From CADCVT01 sp036389485 (GTDB lineage Bacteria > Actinomycetota > Thermoleophilia > Solirubrobacterales > Solirubrobacteraceae), in the NCBI GenBank assembly GCA_036389485.1, contig DASVPR010000048.1:17642-81641 (forward strand): a DNA stretch of 64,000 nucleotides. The letters are read 5' to 3'. Both the position numbers and the translations under genes were made by a program. Below, piece after piece: positions 24,142-32,757 of this stretch. The first letter of the stretch is position 1. The number at the start of each line of letters is the position of its first letter. The notes under the pieces were generated by a model. The model was not told the origin of the DNA. It saw nothing but the letters and a program-made list of their open reading frames with translations, and ran no database searches.

Positions 24142-25088
24142 GCGTGCGCGGCGAGCAGCTCGCGGACCCACGCGAACTCCGCGCGCAGGCCCTCCTCGAG
24201 CGAGGTCTTCGGCGAGAACCCGAGGTCGCGGCGGGCGCGCGAGGTCTCCGCCGCGGTGTCGCGCACGTCGCCGCGCTCGCGACTCGTGTACTGCACCTCG
24301 AGCCCGCCGGCGAGCTCGGAGATGATGTCGAGCGCGTGGCGCAGGGTGGCGGGCGAGCCGCCGCCGACGTTGTAGGCCGAGCCCAGCTCGACGTCCTCGA
24401 CCGCCGCCGCGCGGGTGGCCGAGACGACGTCCTCGACGAACGAGAAGTCGCGCGTCTGCGTGCCGTCGTCGAAGACGGTCACCGGCTGGCCCTCCAGCGC
24501 GGCGCGGCAGAAGATGTGGAACGCCATGTCCGGCCGCTGGCGCGGCCCGAAGACGGTGAAGTAGCGCAGCGACACCGTCGCCACGCCGTAGTTGGCGTGG
24601 TAGAGGTGGCACAGGTTCTCGGCCGCCAGCTTCGTCACGCCGTAGGGCGAGAGCGGCTTCGTCGGCGCCGTCTCGGCCGTCGGGAACTCCTTCGCCTGGC
24701 CGTAGACCGACGACGACGACGCGTAGACGAAGCGCTTCTCCGGCCACCGCGTCGCGGCGTCGAGCAGGTGCTGCGTCGCCATCACGTTGTTGCGCGAGTA
24801 CTGCTCGAAGCGCTGGCCCCAGCTCTTGCGCACGCCGGGCTCCGCGGCCAGGTGGAAGACGACGTCGCAGTCCTCGACGAGGTCGAGCAGGTCGCCTCTC
24901 GAGAGGTCCAGGGGCGTGAACTCGAACTCGGTCCAGTCCATCGCCTTCTCGAGGTTGCGACGCTTCTGGCGGCGCCCGTAGTTGTCGTTGAAGCAGTCGA
25001 CGCCGACGACCTCGTGACCGTCCGCGAGCAGGGACTCGGTCAGGTGCGAGCCGATGAACCCGGCGCAGCCGGTGACGAGCGCTCTCAT
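24138..25088 (-). CDS. UDP-glucuronate 4-epimerase/GalE-type SDR enzyme
   Basis: A 316-residue SDR enzyme. It has Thr-Gly-Cys-Ala-Gly-Phe-Ile-Gly-Ser-His (6-15), a Val-Asp-Cys-Phe-Asn-Asp-Asn-Tyr segment that is characteristic of UDP-glucuronate 4-epimerases, Ser-Ser-Ser-Ser-Val-Tyr-Gly, Tyr-Gly-Val-Thr-Lys as the catalytic Tyr-x3-Lys, and Phe-Thr-Val-Phe-Gly-Pro-Arg-Gln-Arg-Pro-Asp-Met-Ala. Likely product: UDP-galacturonate or a related 4-epimer. The ATG is at the first residue of the fold. It is divergent from the ATP-grasp gene across 126 bp, which should hold promoters for both. Confidence 0.85.
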   Translation of the reverse strand: MRALVTGCAGFIGSHLTESLLADGHEVVGVDCFNDNYGRRQKRRNLEKAMDWTEFEFTPLDLSRGDLLDLVEDCDVVFHLAAEPGVRKSWGQRFEQYSRNNVMATQHLLDAATRWPEKRFVYASSSSVYGQAKEFPTAETAPTKPLSPYGVTKLAAENLCHLYHANYGVATVSLRYFTVFGPRQRPDMAFHIFCRAALEGQPVTVFDDGTQTRDFSFVEDVVSATRAAAVEDVELGSAYNVGGGSPATLRHALDIISELAGGLEVQYTSRERGDVRDTAAETSRARRDLGFSPKTSLEEGLRAEFAWVRELLAAHA

Positions 25089-25214
25089 GGCGGGGGAAGG
25101 TAGCGATGCCGGAGCCGTGCAGCGATTTCTTGGACAAATGTGTGAGGTTGCGCGGCTTGAACTGACGCCGGGGCGGCCCTACGGTTGACGAGTCGATCCC
25201 GGAGGAAGTCACGG

Positions 25215-26276
25215 ATGGATGTCGCCCGCCTCAAGCGGGGTGCATATGGGGCGGTGCTCGCGCGTCGGCGCCTGCCGTTCCCGAAGGACGCGGTCGTCGG
25301 TCTCGAGGACACGGCGCACGTGCTGCTGCGCTTCAGCCGGTCCCTGCACGAGTTCCGCTCCCAGGTGTGGTCCAAGGAGGTCGCGTTCGCCGAGGAGATG
25401 ACGGCGCGCGGCCGGTCGTTCGCGGTCACCGCCGACCCCGGCGAGGTGTTCGGCAAGTCGGTGATGTGGCACCACCGCACCGACCTCGTCAAGCCGCGGC
25501 TGTGGAACTACGCCAAGCAGATGCACCAGCTGATCGCGGGCATCGAGGAGCAGGGCAACACGGCGTTCACGTCGTCCGGCGAGGTCCTGTTCTGGGAGAA
25601 CAAGGCGCACATGCACCGGCGCCTGGATGAGATCGGCGCGCCGACGCCGCGCACGCTGATCCTCGACGGCGACCCGCGCGCGGTCGCCGATATCGACTTC
25701 GAGCCGCTGCTCGTCAAGCAGGAGCACTCCTCGAGCAGCCAGGGGCTGTGGCACTTCGACAGGGCGGCGGACGCGCGGGAGTTCGTCACGCGCTACGCGT
25801 TCCGCCCGACCGAGAGCCTGATCGTCCAGGAGATCGTCGCGCGCGCCACGAAGGACCTGCGGCTGACGATGGTCGGCGACCGGATGATCGAGTCCGCCTC
25901 GTACTGGCGCATCAAGAGCGCGGAGGCGCTCGCGAGCGAGGAGTGGACGACGACGGCGACGTCGAACGAGTCGACGGTCGTCCACGGCGAGATCCCGGAG
26001 GCCGCGGTCGCCGCGGCGGCGCGGCACCTCCGCGCGCTCGGCCTGCGCACCGCGGGCTTCGACTTCATGTGGGCCGGCGACGACGTCGAGGGCCCGCCGC
26101 TCGTCCTCGAGCTGAGCCCGCTCTACGAGCCCAACCCGCCGAAGCCCCGGCGCTACGACCACTGGTCGTACAAGCAGTACAAGCGCAACCCCTTCATCGC
26201 CGAGGGCTACTTCTCACAACAGCACCTGGTGTTCCGCGACATCGTGGGCCAGGTCCTAGACCAGGGGATGTATTGA
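25215..26276 (+). CDS. ATP-grasp family ligase-like protein
   Basis: A 353-residue protein with an ATP-grasp layout. The N-terminal helical region is followed by Leu-Leu-Val-Lys-Gln-Glu-His-Ser-Ser-Ser-Ser-Gln-Gly (nucleotide-binding Lys and Gly/Ser loop), Ile-Val-Gln-Glu-Ile-Val (adenine-contact segment) and Leu-Val-Leu-Glu-Leu-Ser-Pro near the C-terminus, where the metal-binding Glu is kept but the usual Asn two residues on is Ser. The family joins carboxylates to amines via acyl phosphate. ATG 25215 is supported by GGAGG nine bases upstream. It starts a four-gene plus-strand operon with an aminotransferase (2 nt apart), a HAD protein and an acyltransferase-like protein. Substrate is unknown. 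Confidence 0.75.
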   Translation: MDVARLKRGAYGAVLARRRLPFPKDAVVGLEDTAHVLLRFSRSLHEFRSQVWSKEVAFAEEMTARGRSFAVTADPGEVFGKSVMWHHRTDLVKPRLWNYAKQMHQLIAGIEEQGNTAFTSSGEVLFWENKAHMHRRLDEIGAPTPRTLILDGDPRAVADIDFEPLLVKQEHSSSSQGLWHFDRAADAREFVTRYAFRPTESLIVQEIVARATKDLRLTMVGDRMIESASYWRIKSAEALASEEWTTTATSNESTVVHGEIPEAAVAAAARHLRALGLRTAGFDFMWAGDDVEGPPLVLELSPLYEPNPPKPRRYDHWSYKQYKRNPFIAEGYFSQQHLVFRDIVGQVLDQGMY

Positions 26277-26278
26277 CG

Positions 26279-27481
26279 ATGAACGCTCAGGCCACGGCGC
26301 ACGTCACCGAGCGCGAGCGCGAGATCCTGGCGACGCTGCGCGAGATCAAGGCGGCGGCCGGCTCGCACTCGCCGAGCCTCTTCACCCTCAGCGACCGGAT
26401 CCCGGACCTGCAGGTGAACATCGACGCGTGCTTCCTCTCGAACCCGTACGCGACCGACCTCTTCATCGAGCGGATGACGTCGGAGCTGATCCAGACGGGC
26501 GCGATGCGCAAGGTCCTGGAGGCCTACCCGTCGCCGAACAACCACGTCGCGAGCATGCTGTCGCCGACACTCGGCGTCGACCCCTCGCAGATCTTCGTCT
26601 GCAACGGCGCCATCGAGGCGATCCAGGCGGCCATCCACCGCTTCGCGGGCCGGCGGATCGGCGTGATCCTGCCGACGTTCTCGCCCTACTACGAGTACCT
26701 GCGGCCCGACCAGGAGGTCCTCTACTACAAGCTCGTGCGCGACAACGAGTTCGCCCTCGACGTCGACGACTTCCGCGAGTGGGTCCTGAAGAACGACCTC
26801 GACACGGTCTGCCTGATCAACCCGAACAACCCGAACGGCGGGTACGTCCCGGCGAAGCTGATGCGCGGGCTGCTGGAGGCGCTGGCGCACCTCGAGCTGG
26901 TGGTCCTCGACGAGAGCTTCATCGACTTCGCCTGGGAGGACGCCGAGCGCCACCGCACGAGCCTCACCGCCGACGCCGCCGCGCAGCCGAACGTCATGCT
27001 CGTGAAGAGCATGTCGAAGGACTTCGGCGTGGCGGGCCTGCGCGCGGGCTACGCGATCATGTCGCCGGAGCGGGTCGCGGCGCTGGTCGGCAACGGCTAC
27101 CTCTGGAACATCAGCGGGCTCACCGAGTACTTCTTCCGCCTGTTCACCGACCCGCAGTTCCAGGCCGACTACTCGTGGGCCCGGCTGCGCTACCTGGCGG
27201 AGGCCGAGCCGTTCTTCGGCGCGCTCGGCGCGGTGGAGGGGCTGCGGGCGTACCCGAGCAAGGCGAACTTCGTCCTCGTCGAGCTGGACAAGACGGTGCC
27301 GATCGAGCTGGTCGCGCCGCTGCTGCTGATCCGCAACGGCGTCTACGTCCGCGACTGCCGCGACAAGATCGGCCTCGAGGACGGCCAGTACATCCGCGTG
27401 GCCAGCCGCAAGGGCTTCGAGAACGACCAGATCGTGGCGGCGTTCGAGGACGTCGTCGCGGCGTGCCGCACGGACGGCTGA
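26279..27481 (+). CDS. PLP-dependent class I/II aminotransferase (HisC-like)
   Basis: A 400-residue fold-type I PLP enzyme. It has Asn-Pro-Asn-Asn-Pro-Asn-Gly (substrate/PLP phosphate region), Val-Leu-Asp-Glu-Ser-Phe-Ile-Asp (PLP pyridine Asp), the PLP lysine in Lys-Ser-Met-Ser-Lys-Asp-Phe-Gly and an Arg-Ala-Gly-Tyr segment, all as in histidinol-phosphate aminotransferases and threonine-phosphate decarboxylases. It starts two bases after the ATP-grasp stop, so translation is coupled. A role in histidine biosynthesis is unlikely given the neighbours. It may make an amino building block that the ATP-grasp enzyme attaches. Confidence 0.85.
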   Translation: MNAQATAHVTEREREILATLREIKAAAGSHSPSLFTLSDRIPDLQVNIDACFLSNPYATDLFIERMTSELIQTGAMRKVLEAYPSPNNHVASMLSPTLGVDPSQIFVCNGAIEAIQAAIHRFAGRRIGVILPTFSPYYEYLRPDQEVLYYKLVRDNEFALDVDDFREWVLKNDLDTVCLINPNNPNGGYVPAKLMRGLLEALAHLELVVLDESFIDFAWEDAERHRTSLTADAAAQPNVMLVKSMSKDFGVAGLRAGYAIMSPERVAALVGNGYLWNISGLTEYFFRLFTDPQFQADYSWARLRYLAEAEPFFGALGAVEGLRAYPSKANFVLVELDKTVPIELVAPLLLIRNGVYVRDCRDKIGLEDGQYIRVASRKGFENDQIVAAFEDVVAACRTDG

Positions 27482-28098
27482 CCGCTCGCCGCGTCGCCGC
27501 GGCGGCCACGCGCCGCGTCCGGCACGCGCCGGACCGCCGCGCCGCCGTGCGCCGCGCCCGGGCGTTCGCGTCGGCCCATCCCGGCGGCGTGCGCGTCTGC
27601 TGGGACCTCGACAACACGCTCGTCGACTCGGGCGTGCTGCTGCAGCGCGGGATGACGCTGGAGGAGGCGGGCGCCGCGGCCGGCCCCGTCGCCGGCATGC
27701 TCGAGTTCCACCGCGCCGTGCGCGAGCAGCTGCCCGGCGCCGCGCACTTCGTGCTCAGCGTGCGCCCGCGCTCGATGCGCCCCGACACCGACGCCTGGCT
27801 GCGCCGCCACGCCGTCGAGATCGGCGGCGACGACGTCTGCCTGGTGCGCAGTCCGTACGACAAGCCCGCGGTGTGGCGGGAGCTCGCGCGCGGCGGCCGG
27901 CTGGTCGTGGTCGACGACCTCAGTCACGGGCACGAGACGGCGGCGGCCACGCCGTACGGCCGCCTCGCCGGGCAGGCGCGGCGGATCGCCGACGCCTACG
28001 TCGACCTCGACGCGATCGCCGGCATCGCGGCCGATCCCGCGACCGCCCGCGATGCGGCCGCGCGCCTCGCGGCGGCGGTGGTCGCCCCCACCGCCTGA
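27463..28098 (+). CDS. HAD-superfamily phosphatase-like protein
   Basis: A 211-residue protein. The HAD motif I is Asp-Leu-Asp-Asn-Thr-Leu-Val (nucleophile Asp and acid Asp), a Ser in Phe-Val-Leu-Ser-Val-Arg-Pro-Arg is motif II, and Leu-Val-Val-Val-Asp-Asp-Leu-Ser-His-Gly is the metal-binding motif IV. It lacks a large cap, so a small-molecule or protein phosphate substrate is possible. GTG 27463 overlaps the aminotransferase stop by 19 nt; GTG 27547, just before the fold, is an equally plausible start. It is the third gene of the operon and may remove a phosphate from an intermediate. Confidence 0.72.
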   Translation: MPHGRLTARRVAAAATRRVRHAPDRRAAVRRARAFASAHPGGVRVCWDLDNTLVDSGVLLQRGMTLEEAGAAAGPVAGMLEFHRAVREQLPGAAHFVLSVRPRSMRPDTDAWLRRHAVEIGGDDVCLVRSPYDKPAVWRELARGGRLVVVDDLSHGHETAAATPYGRLAGQARRIADAYVDLDAIAGIAADPATARDAAARLAAAVVAPTA

Positions 28099-28199
28099 AC
28101 GCCGGCGGCGAGAGCCCGTACTCCCTGCTCAGCACCGTTTTTGCGAGCTACGCTGCGCGGGCACAACCTCCTCAGGGCGCACCAACCCTCCTCCGCCAG

Positions 28200-29027
28200 A
28201 TGCGCTTCGACAGCCCCTCCTTCGAGCATGCGCGGCACGCACGCGAGTCGCTGGCCGCCGCATGGGATCGCGGGGGCGTCGCGCCGCTGGCCGCGGAGCT
28301 GGTCGCCCAGCGCCGGCGCGTCGTGCAGTGGGGGCGGGTCGTGCGCGAGCTGCCGTGGATGCACCTGTGGATCGGGAGCGGCCCGGCCGCCGACGAGATC
28401 TGGCGCCGCACGGGCCCCCGCGTCTGCGCGCTCACCGGCCGCCGGCCCGCGCGCGCCGTGCTCATCGTCCCGCCGGACCCGGCCGACTACCTGCGCGGTC
28501 GCACGCGGCAGGCGCTGCGCACGAACCGCACCCGCTCGCGGAGGCTCGGCATCGCGTGCCGGCGCGTCGACGGCGGCGCGGAGAAGCGGGCGCTGCTGCT
28601 CGAGCACCTGCGCAGCCGTCGCGAGGACGTCGACACCTTCGAGCGCGAGCAGCGCATCCGGGTCGAGGACGCCGAGGTGCACGTCGCCGAGCGCGACGGC
28701 GCGATCGAGGCGATCGCGATGGTGTACGTCGCCGCGGAGGCCGCGTACCTCGCCTACCTGCGGGCCGGCCTCGACGAGCGCTACTCGAGCGCGGCGCGGT
28801 ACGCGCTGTCGGCGGCGGTCACGCAGAGCCTGAGCGCGCGCGGCGTGCGCGCCCAGATCTCAGGCTCGGCCCTCGGCGTCGACCCCGGCACGGCGTACCT
28901 CCAGCAGCGCCTCGGCTACTCGATCGGCAACGTCTACCTCGACCGCACCGCTCGGCTCGCCGCGGCGCCGCCGCAGCTCGTGCTGGCGGCGCACACCGCG
29001 GCCGCCCAGGAGCTCGCCGCCCTCTAG
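28200..29027 (+). CDS. GNAT/FemAB-like acyltransferase of unknown substrate
   Basis: This 275-residue protein has a C-terminal half with the layout of GNAT-type acyltransferases (as in lipid II interpeptide and EPS acyltransferases). A basic helix (Thr-Arg-Gln-Ala-Leu-Arg-Thr-Asn-Arg-Thr-Arg-Ser) precedes Ala-Glu-Val-His-Val-Ala-Glu-Arg-Asp-Gly, then Ala-Tyr-Leu-Ala-Tyr-Leu-Arg-Ala-Gly and an end with Leu-Gln-Gln-Arg-Leu-Gly-Tyr. The first 100 residues are not recognisable. ATG 28200 lacks a good ribosome site, so the start is approximate. It closes the ATP-grasp operon after a 101-bp gap and may acylate a product of it or a sugar. Confidence 0.6.
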   Translation: MRFDSPSFEHARHARESLAAAWDRGGVAPLAAELVAQRRRVVQWGRVVRELPWMHLWIGSGPAADEIWRRTGPRVCALTGRRPARAVLIVPPDPADYLRGRTRQALRTNRTRSRRLGIACRRVDGGAEKRALLLEHLRSRREDVDTFEREQRIRVEDAEVHVAERDGAIEAIAMVYVAAEAAYLAYLRAGLDERYSSAARYALSAAVTQSLSARGVRAQISGSALGVDPGTAYLQQRLGYSIGNVYLDRTARLAAAPPQLVLAAHTAAAQELAAL

Positions 29028-29040
29028 CTCGCGGGTCGGC

Positions 29041-32000
29041 TCACGCCAGCGTCGCCTGCTCCCACGGGCTGCCGCCGAGCGCGCCGCCGAACTGGTCGCC
29101 GCGCTCGACGAGCCCGGCGACCTGCGACTGGGTGAACTGGCCGGCGCGGGTGTTGCCGGCCAGGCCGTTCGTCGCGGTGCCGTACATGACGTTGACGATG
29201 CCGGCGTCGGCGTTCGACCCGAGGTCCTGCCCAGGAGCGCCGGCCATCAGGTCGGCCCGGCCGTCCGCGTCGTAGTCGCCGATCGTGAGCGCCGCGCCCC
29301 ACCGATCGCCGTTCTCGGTCAGGCCGGCGGCGGACGACTGGCTCCACTGCTGCGAGCGCGCGTTGCCCGTGAGGCCGGTCGCGCTGCCGTACTGGACGTT
29401 CACGACGCCCGCGCGCTGGCTGACGCCGAGGCCCTCCTCGGGCGTGCCCGCCGCGAGGTCGGCGCGGCCGTCGCCGTCGAAGTCGCCGGCCGTCAGCGCG
29501 GCGCCGAAGCGGTCGCCCTGCTCGGTCAGCCCCGCAACCTGCGACTGCGTGTACTGCGTCGCGCGCGCGTTGCCGCTGAGGCCCGTCGCGGACCCGTAGA
29601 CGACGTTCACGATGCCGGCGTCGGTGAAGACGTCGAAGTCCTCGTCGGGCGCGCCCGTCGCGAGGTCGCTGCGCCCGTCGGCGTCGAAGTCGCCGACCGC
29701 GAACGACGCGCCGAAGTGGTCGCCGACCTCGGCGAGGCCCGCGGCCTGCGACTGGCTGAACTGCAGCGCGCGCGTGTTGCCGGCGAGCCCGCTCGCGGTC
29801 CCGTACATGACGTTGACGATGCCGGTGTCGCCGCTGCCGCCGAGGTCCTGCCCGGGCGCGCCCATGACCAGGTCGGCCTTCCCGTCGCCGTCGAAGTCGC
29901 CCCCGGCCAGCGCCGCGCCGAAGCGGTCGCCGGCCTCCGTCAGGCCGGCCGCCGAGTTCTGCAGCCACTGCTGGGCGCGCGCGTTGCCCGTGAGCCCCGC
30001 CGCCGAGCCGTACTGGACGTTCACGACGCCGGCGGCGGCCTTGCCGTCGAGGTTCTCGTCGGGCGCGCCGGCCGCGAGGTCGTCGACGCCGTCGCCGTCG
30101 AAGTCCCCGCCCGCCAGCGCCGCGCCGAAGCGGTCGCTCGACTCGGTCAGCCCGGCCGTCTGCGACTGGGTGAACTGCTGCCCGTTCGCGTTGCCGGTCA
30201 GCCCGTTCGCCGACCCGTAGAGCACGTTGACGACGCCCGCGTCGCTGCTCGTGCCGAGGTCCTCGCCGGGCGCGCCGATCGCGAGGTCGCTGTAAGCGTC
30301 GTTGTTGAAGTCGCCGGTGGTCAGCGACGACCCGAACCGGTCGCCCGCCTCGCTCAGGCCCGCGGCCTGGGACTGGCTGTACTGCGTGACCGGGTTGCTC
30401 ACCGCGAGGCCGTTGGCGGAGCCGTACATCACGTTCACGACGCCCGCCTCGCTCAGCCCGTCGAGCGCCTCGGCGGGCGCGCCGACGGCGAGGTCGCTGT
30501 AGCCGTCGCCGTTGAAGTCCGGCGGCTCCGAGGCGGTGGGCTCGCGGCGGAAGGTGGCGCGGTACGTCGTCGCCGCCGACGGCGTCGTGATCTTGTGCGA
30601 CCGGGCGCCGCCGTCCGACCACGACTTCCACAGATACGACCGGCCGCCGCTCGTCTGGTCCGGCGCGTCGACGTCGAGCGCCCAGCCCTGCCACGACGTG
30701 ATCGACTGCGTCCCGGTGAGGACGCCCTCGTTGACGTCGATCTTCAGCCCGGTCGGCGACGTCTCGAACGTCAGCATCACCTTCTTCGGGTCGAAGTTCT
30801 GCACGACCGTCGTGATGAGCCCGTCGGAGTCGGTGGCGGTCAGCCGGATCTCCAGGTTCGAGTTCGTCGCGGCGATCAGGTCCTCGGGCGCGGGCCCGGT
30901 GAACGCGATGTTGTTGCCGCTGACCGGCTGCACGTAGGGATGGAAGTGCTCGCTGTGGTGCAGCCGCACCTCCCAGGTGAGCTTGGAGGCGGGCAGGGTG
31001 CCGTCCTCGGCGTCGGTCGCGTGACCGGTCAGCGTGTACTGCCGGCCGACGACGAACTTGTCGGTGCTGGTGGGCGCGTCGATGACCGGGACGGGGCGGT
31101 TGCCGACCTGCACCCGGATCGTCTTCGTCGCGACCGCGCCCTTGTCGTCGGCCACGGTCAGCGTCGCCACGTAGGAGCCGTCGGACTGGTAGGTGTGGTT
31201 GACCGTCTTGCCGTCGGCGGAGGAGCCGTCCGCGAAGTTCCAGTGGTAGGTGAGCGGGTCGCCGTCCGGGTCCGTGCTGCCGGTCGCGTCGAACGTGACG
31301 GTGAGCGGCGCGAGGCCGTCGCGCGGCGTCGCGGCGATCGCCGCGACCGGCACGCGGTTGCCGCTGCCGATGTAGGCGATCCGCCTGATCTCGGGCTCGA
31401 CGGGGTTGAAGACGTAGAGCGCCCGCCCGGTGCCGCCGGCCGCGGGCCCGAACGTCATGTCGGTGTTGTTGTACGTCGCCGAGGACTCGAAGAGCGAGAC
31501 CGCGCCGGTATCCGCCGGCGCGTCCTTGAGGAACACTTCGCCGCACACGAAGTCGCCGTAGAGGTAGGCGCCGTCGTAGGCCGCCGACCACGCGCCGGGC
31601 GGGACGAAGGCGCCGCCGGTGATCGACGCGCACCCGTCGGGGTTGGTGTGCGGGTACGCGTAGATCGGGTCGGTCAGGTCGGCGGGCGGCGCCGGGCACG
31701 ACGTGTACGACCCGGCCGTGCACTTGCCCTCGCGCGTCGGCCATCCGTAGTTCGCGCCGTTCTGGCCGAGGTTGATCTCCTCCCAGTGCTCGCCGCCGAC
31801 GTCGTTGATGTAGAAGCGGTCCTGCGGGCCCTCGTCGACCGCCATCCGGAACGGGTTGCGCACGCCGCGCGCGAAGATCTCCTGGCAGATCGTGCCCGCG
31901 GTGGTGTAGCCGGTGGTCGCGCAGCGCGTCGTGCCCGGCCCGGCGTACGGGTTGGTGGCCGGGATGCCGCCGGCCGGCGTGATCCGCAGCACCTTCCCCT

Positions 32001-32610
32001 GGAGGGTGTTGAGCTCCTGCGCCGCGGTGTTCAGCGGGCCGCAGTCGCCGGTGAGGTAGTGGCAGCCGCCGTCGCCGACCCCGACGTAGATGTTGCCGTC
32101 CTTGCCGAACTCGACCGAGCCGCCGTTGTGCAGGCCGCGGTAGGCCGGCAGGTTGTTCAGCAGCGGCAGCTCGGAGGCGGCGTCGATGACGCCGGTGGCG
32201 GGGTCCATCGTGAAGCGCGAGAGGCGGTTGACCGGGCCGTCCTGCAGCGTCGTCCCGCACGCCCCGTTGCGCTTCGACGTGTAGTAGATGTACACGTAGT
32301 GGTCGCTCGAGAACGTGGGGCTGACCGCGATCCCCTCCAGTCCCTGCTCGCGATCGGTGCACACCGGCAGGGTCAGCACCGGCGCCGGGTTGTACGCGCC
32401 GGCGGCCGAGACGATGTTGACGGTCCCGTACAGCGAGCCCACCAGCGCGCGGCCGTCGGGCAGGAACGCCAGCGACGTCGGATAGCCCTCGACGAGCGTG
32501 AAGCGCGTGTTCTGGAAGTCGGCAGGCAGCGCCGGCGCGGCGGGGGCCGCCGCGAGGGCGGCGGTGAGGGCGAGCACGAGCGCGACGACGCACCTGTGGA
32601 CGGTCTGCAT
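29041..32610 (-). CDS. Secreted sugar-dehydrogenase propeller with PKD and seven FG-GAP repeats
   Basis: A 1189-residue exported protein. The signal peptide is about 1-28. Residues about 30-430 form a six-bladed propeller of the soluble glucose/sorbosone dehydrogenase family (Gly-Leu-His-Asn-Gly-Gly-Ser-Val-Glu-Phe-Gly, Gly-Lys-Val-Leu-Arg-Ile). A PKD domain (about 445-530) has Asp-Ala-Thr-Gly-Ser-Thr-Asp-Pro-Asp-Gly-Asp, and beta-sandwich sequence (about 535-690) follows. The C-terminal 490 residues are seven 69-residue FG-GAP repeats, each starting Asp-Phe-Asp-Gly-Asp-Gly (calcium-binding) and holding Gly-Ala-Pro, a full integrin-type seven-bladed propeller. It probably oxidises or binds sugars at the cell surface and may adhere to glycans. 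The long frame upstream of 32610 is antisense to the assembly genes and is rejected. Confidence 0.88.
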   Translation of the reverse strand: MQTVHRCVVALVLALTAALAAAPAAPALPADFQNTRFTLVEGYPTSLAFLPDGRALVGSLYGTVNIVSAAGAYNPAPVLTLPVCTDREQGLEGIAVSPTFSSDHYVYIYYTSKRNGACGTTLQDGPVNRLSRFTMDPATGVIDAASELPLLNNLPAYRGLHNGGSVEFGKDGNIYVGVGDGGCHYLTGDCGPLNTAAQELNTLQGKVLRITPAGGIPATNPYAGPGTTRCATTGYTTAGTICQEIFARGVRNPFRMAVDEGPQDRFYINDVGGEHWEEINLGQNGANYGWPTREGKCTAGSYTSCPAPPADLTDPIYAYPHTNPDGCASITGGAFVPPGAWSAAYDGAYLYGDFVCGEVFLKDAPADTGAVSLFESSATYNNTDMTFGPAAGGTGRALYVFNPVEPEIRRIAYIGSGNRVPVAAIAATPRDGLAPLTVTFDATGSTDPDGDPLTYHWNFADGSSADGKTVNHTYQSDGSYVATLTVADDKGAVATKTIRVQVGNRPVPVIDAPTSTDKFVVGRQYTLTGHATDAEDGTLPASKLTWEVRLHHSEHFHPYVQPVSGNNIAFTGPAPEDLIAATNSNLEIRLTATDSDGLITTVVQNFDPKKVMLTFETSPTGLKIDVNEGVLTGTQSITSWQGWALDVDAPDQTSGGRSYLWKSWSDGGARSHKITTPSAATTYRATFRREPTASEPPDFNGDGYSDLAVGAPAEALDGLSEAGVVNVMYGSANGLAVSNPVTQYSQSQAAGLSEAGDRFGSSLTTGDFNNDAYSDLAIGAPGEDLGTSSDAGVVNVLYGSANGLTGNANGQQFTQSQTAGLTESSDRFGAALAGGDFDGDGVDDLAAGAPDENLDGKAAAGVVNVQYGSAAGLTGNARAQQWLQNSAAGLTEAGDRFGAALAGGDFDGDGKADLVMGAPGQDLGGSGDTGIVNVMYGTASGLAGNTRALQFSQSQAAGLAEVGDHFGASFAVGDFDADGRSDLATGAPDEDFDVFTDAGIVNVVYGSATGLSGNARATQYTQSQVAGLTEQGDRFGAALTAGDFDGDGRADLAAGTPEEGLGVSQRAGVVNVQYGSATGLTGNARSQQWSQSSAAGLTENGDRWGAALTIGDYDADGRADLMAGAPGQDLGSNADAGIVNVMYGTATNGLAGNTRAGQFTQSQVAGLVERGDQFGGALGGSPWEQATLA
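29071..30519 (-). repeat. Seven tandem 207-bp FG-GAP coding repeats
   Basis: The DNA encodes seven successive units of exactly 69 residues (207 bp). Each begins at the calcium-loop Asp-x-Asn/Asp-x-Asp and ends at Gly-Ala-x-Leu-x-x-Gly. Units resemble each other closely enough (for example Asn-Ala-Arg-x-Gln-Gln-Trp in the third and sixth, Gly-Asn-Thr-Arg-Ala in the fourth and seventh) that duplication of pairs is likely. Such repeats are prone to misassembly and copy-number change. Confidence 0.9.
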
Positions 32611-32703
32611 GGTCTCCGGTGGGGGTATGGGGTTGTTTCGGCAGCGGACGCACCGGTGCCGGCGGCCGGCCGAGCCTAACCGAGGATGAGCGGGGGGTGC
32701 GCG

Positions 32704-32722
32704 AAATCGGCAGATGTACGAC
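32704..32722 (-). promoter_or_regulatory. Conserved 19-bp motif, copy 2
   Basis: The plus-strand sequence AAATCGGCAGATGTACGAC differs at one base from 22917-22935. It lies between the divergent starts at 32610 (minus) and 32758 (plus). Its near edge is 94 nt from the minus-strand start, close to the 100 nt seen for copy 1, so it more likely serves the secreted dehydrogenase gene than the polymerase gene. Confidence 0.45.
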
Positions 32723-32757
32723 GGCCTGCGGCCCCTCGGAGCGCGTACCCTGCACCC

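Noticed and set aside
26279..27481. Histidine biosynthesis hisC
   Set aside because: Fold and motifs match, but no other his gene is near and the gene is coupled to ATP-grasp and HAD genes.
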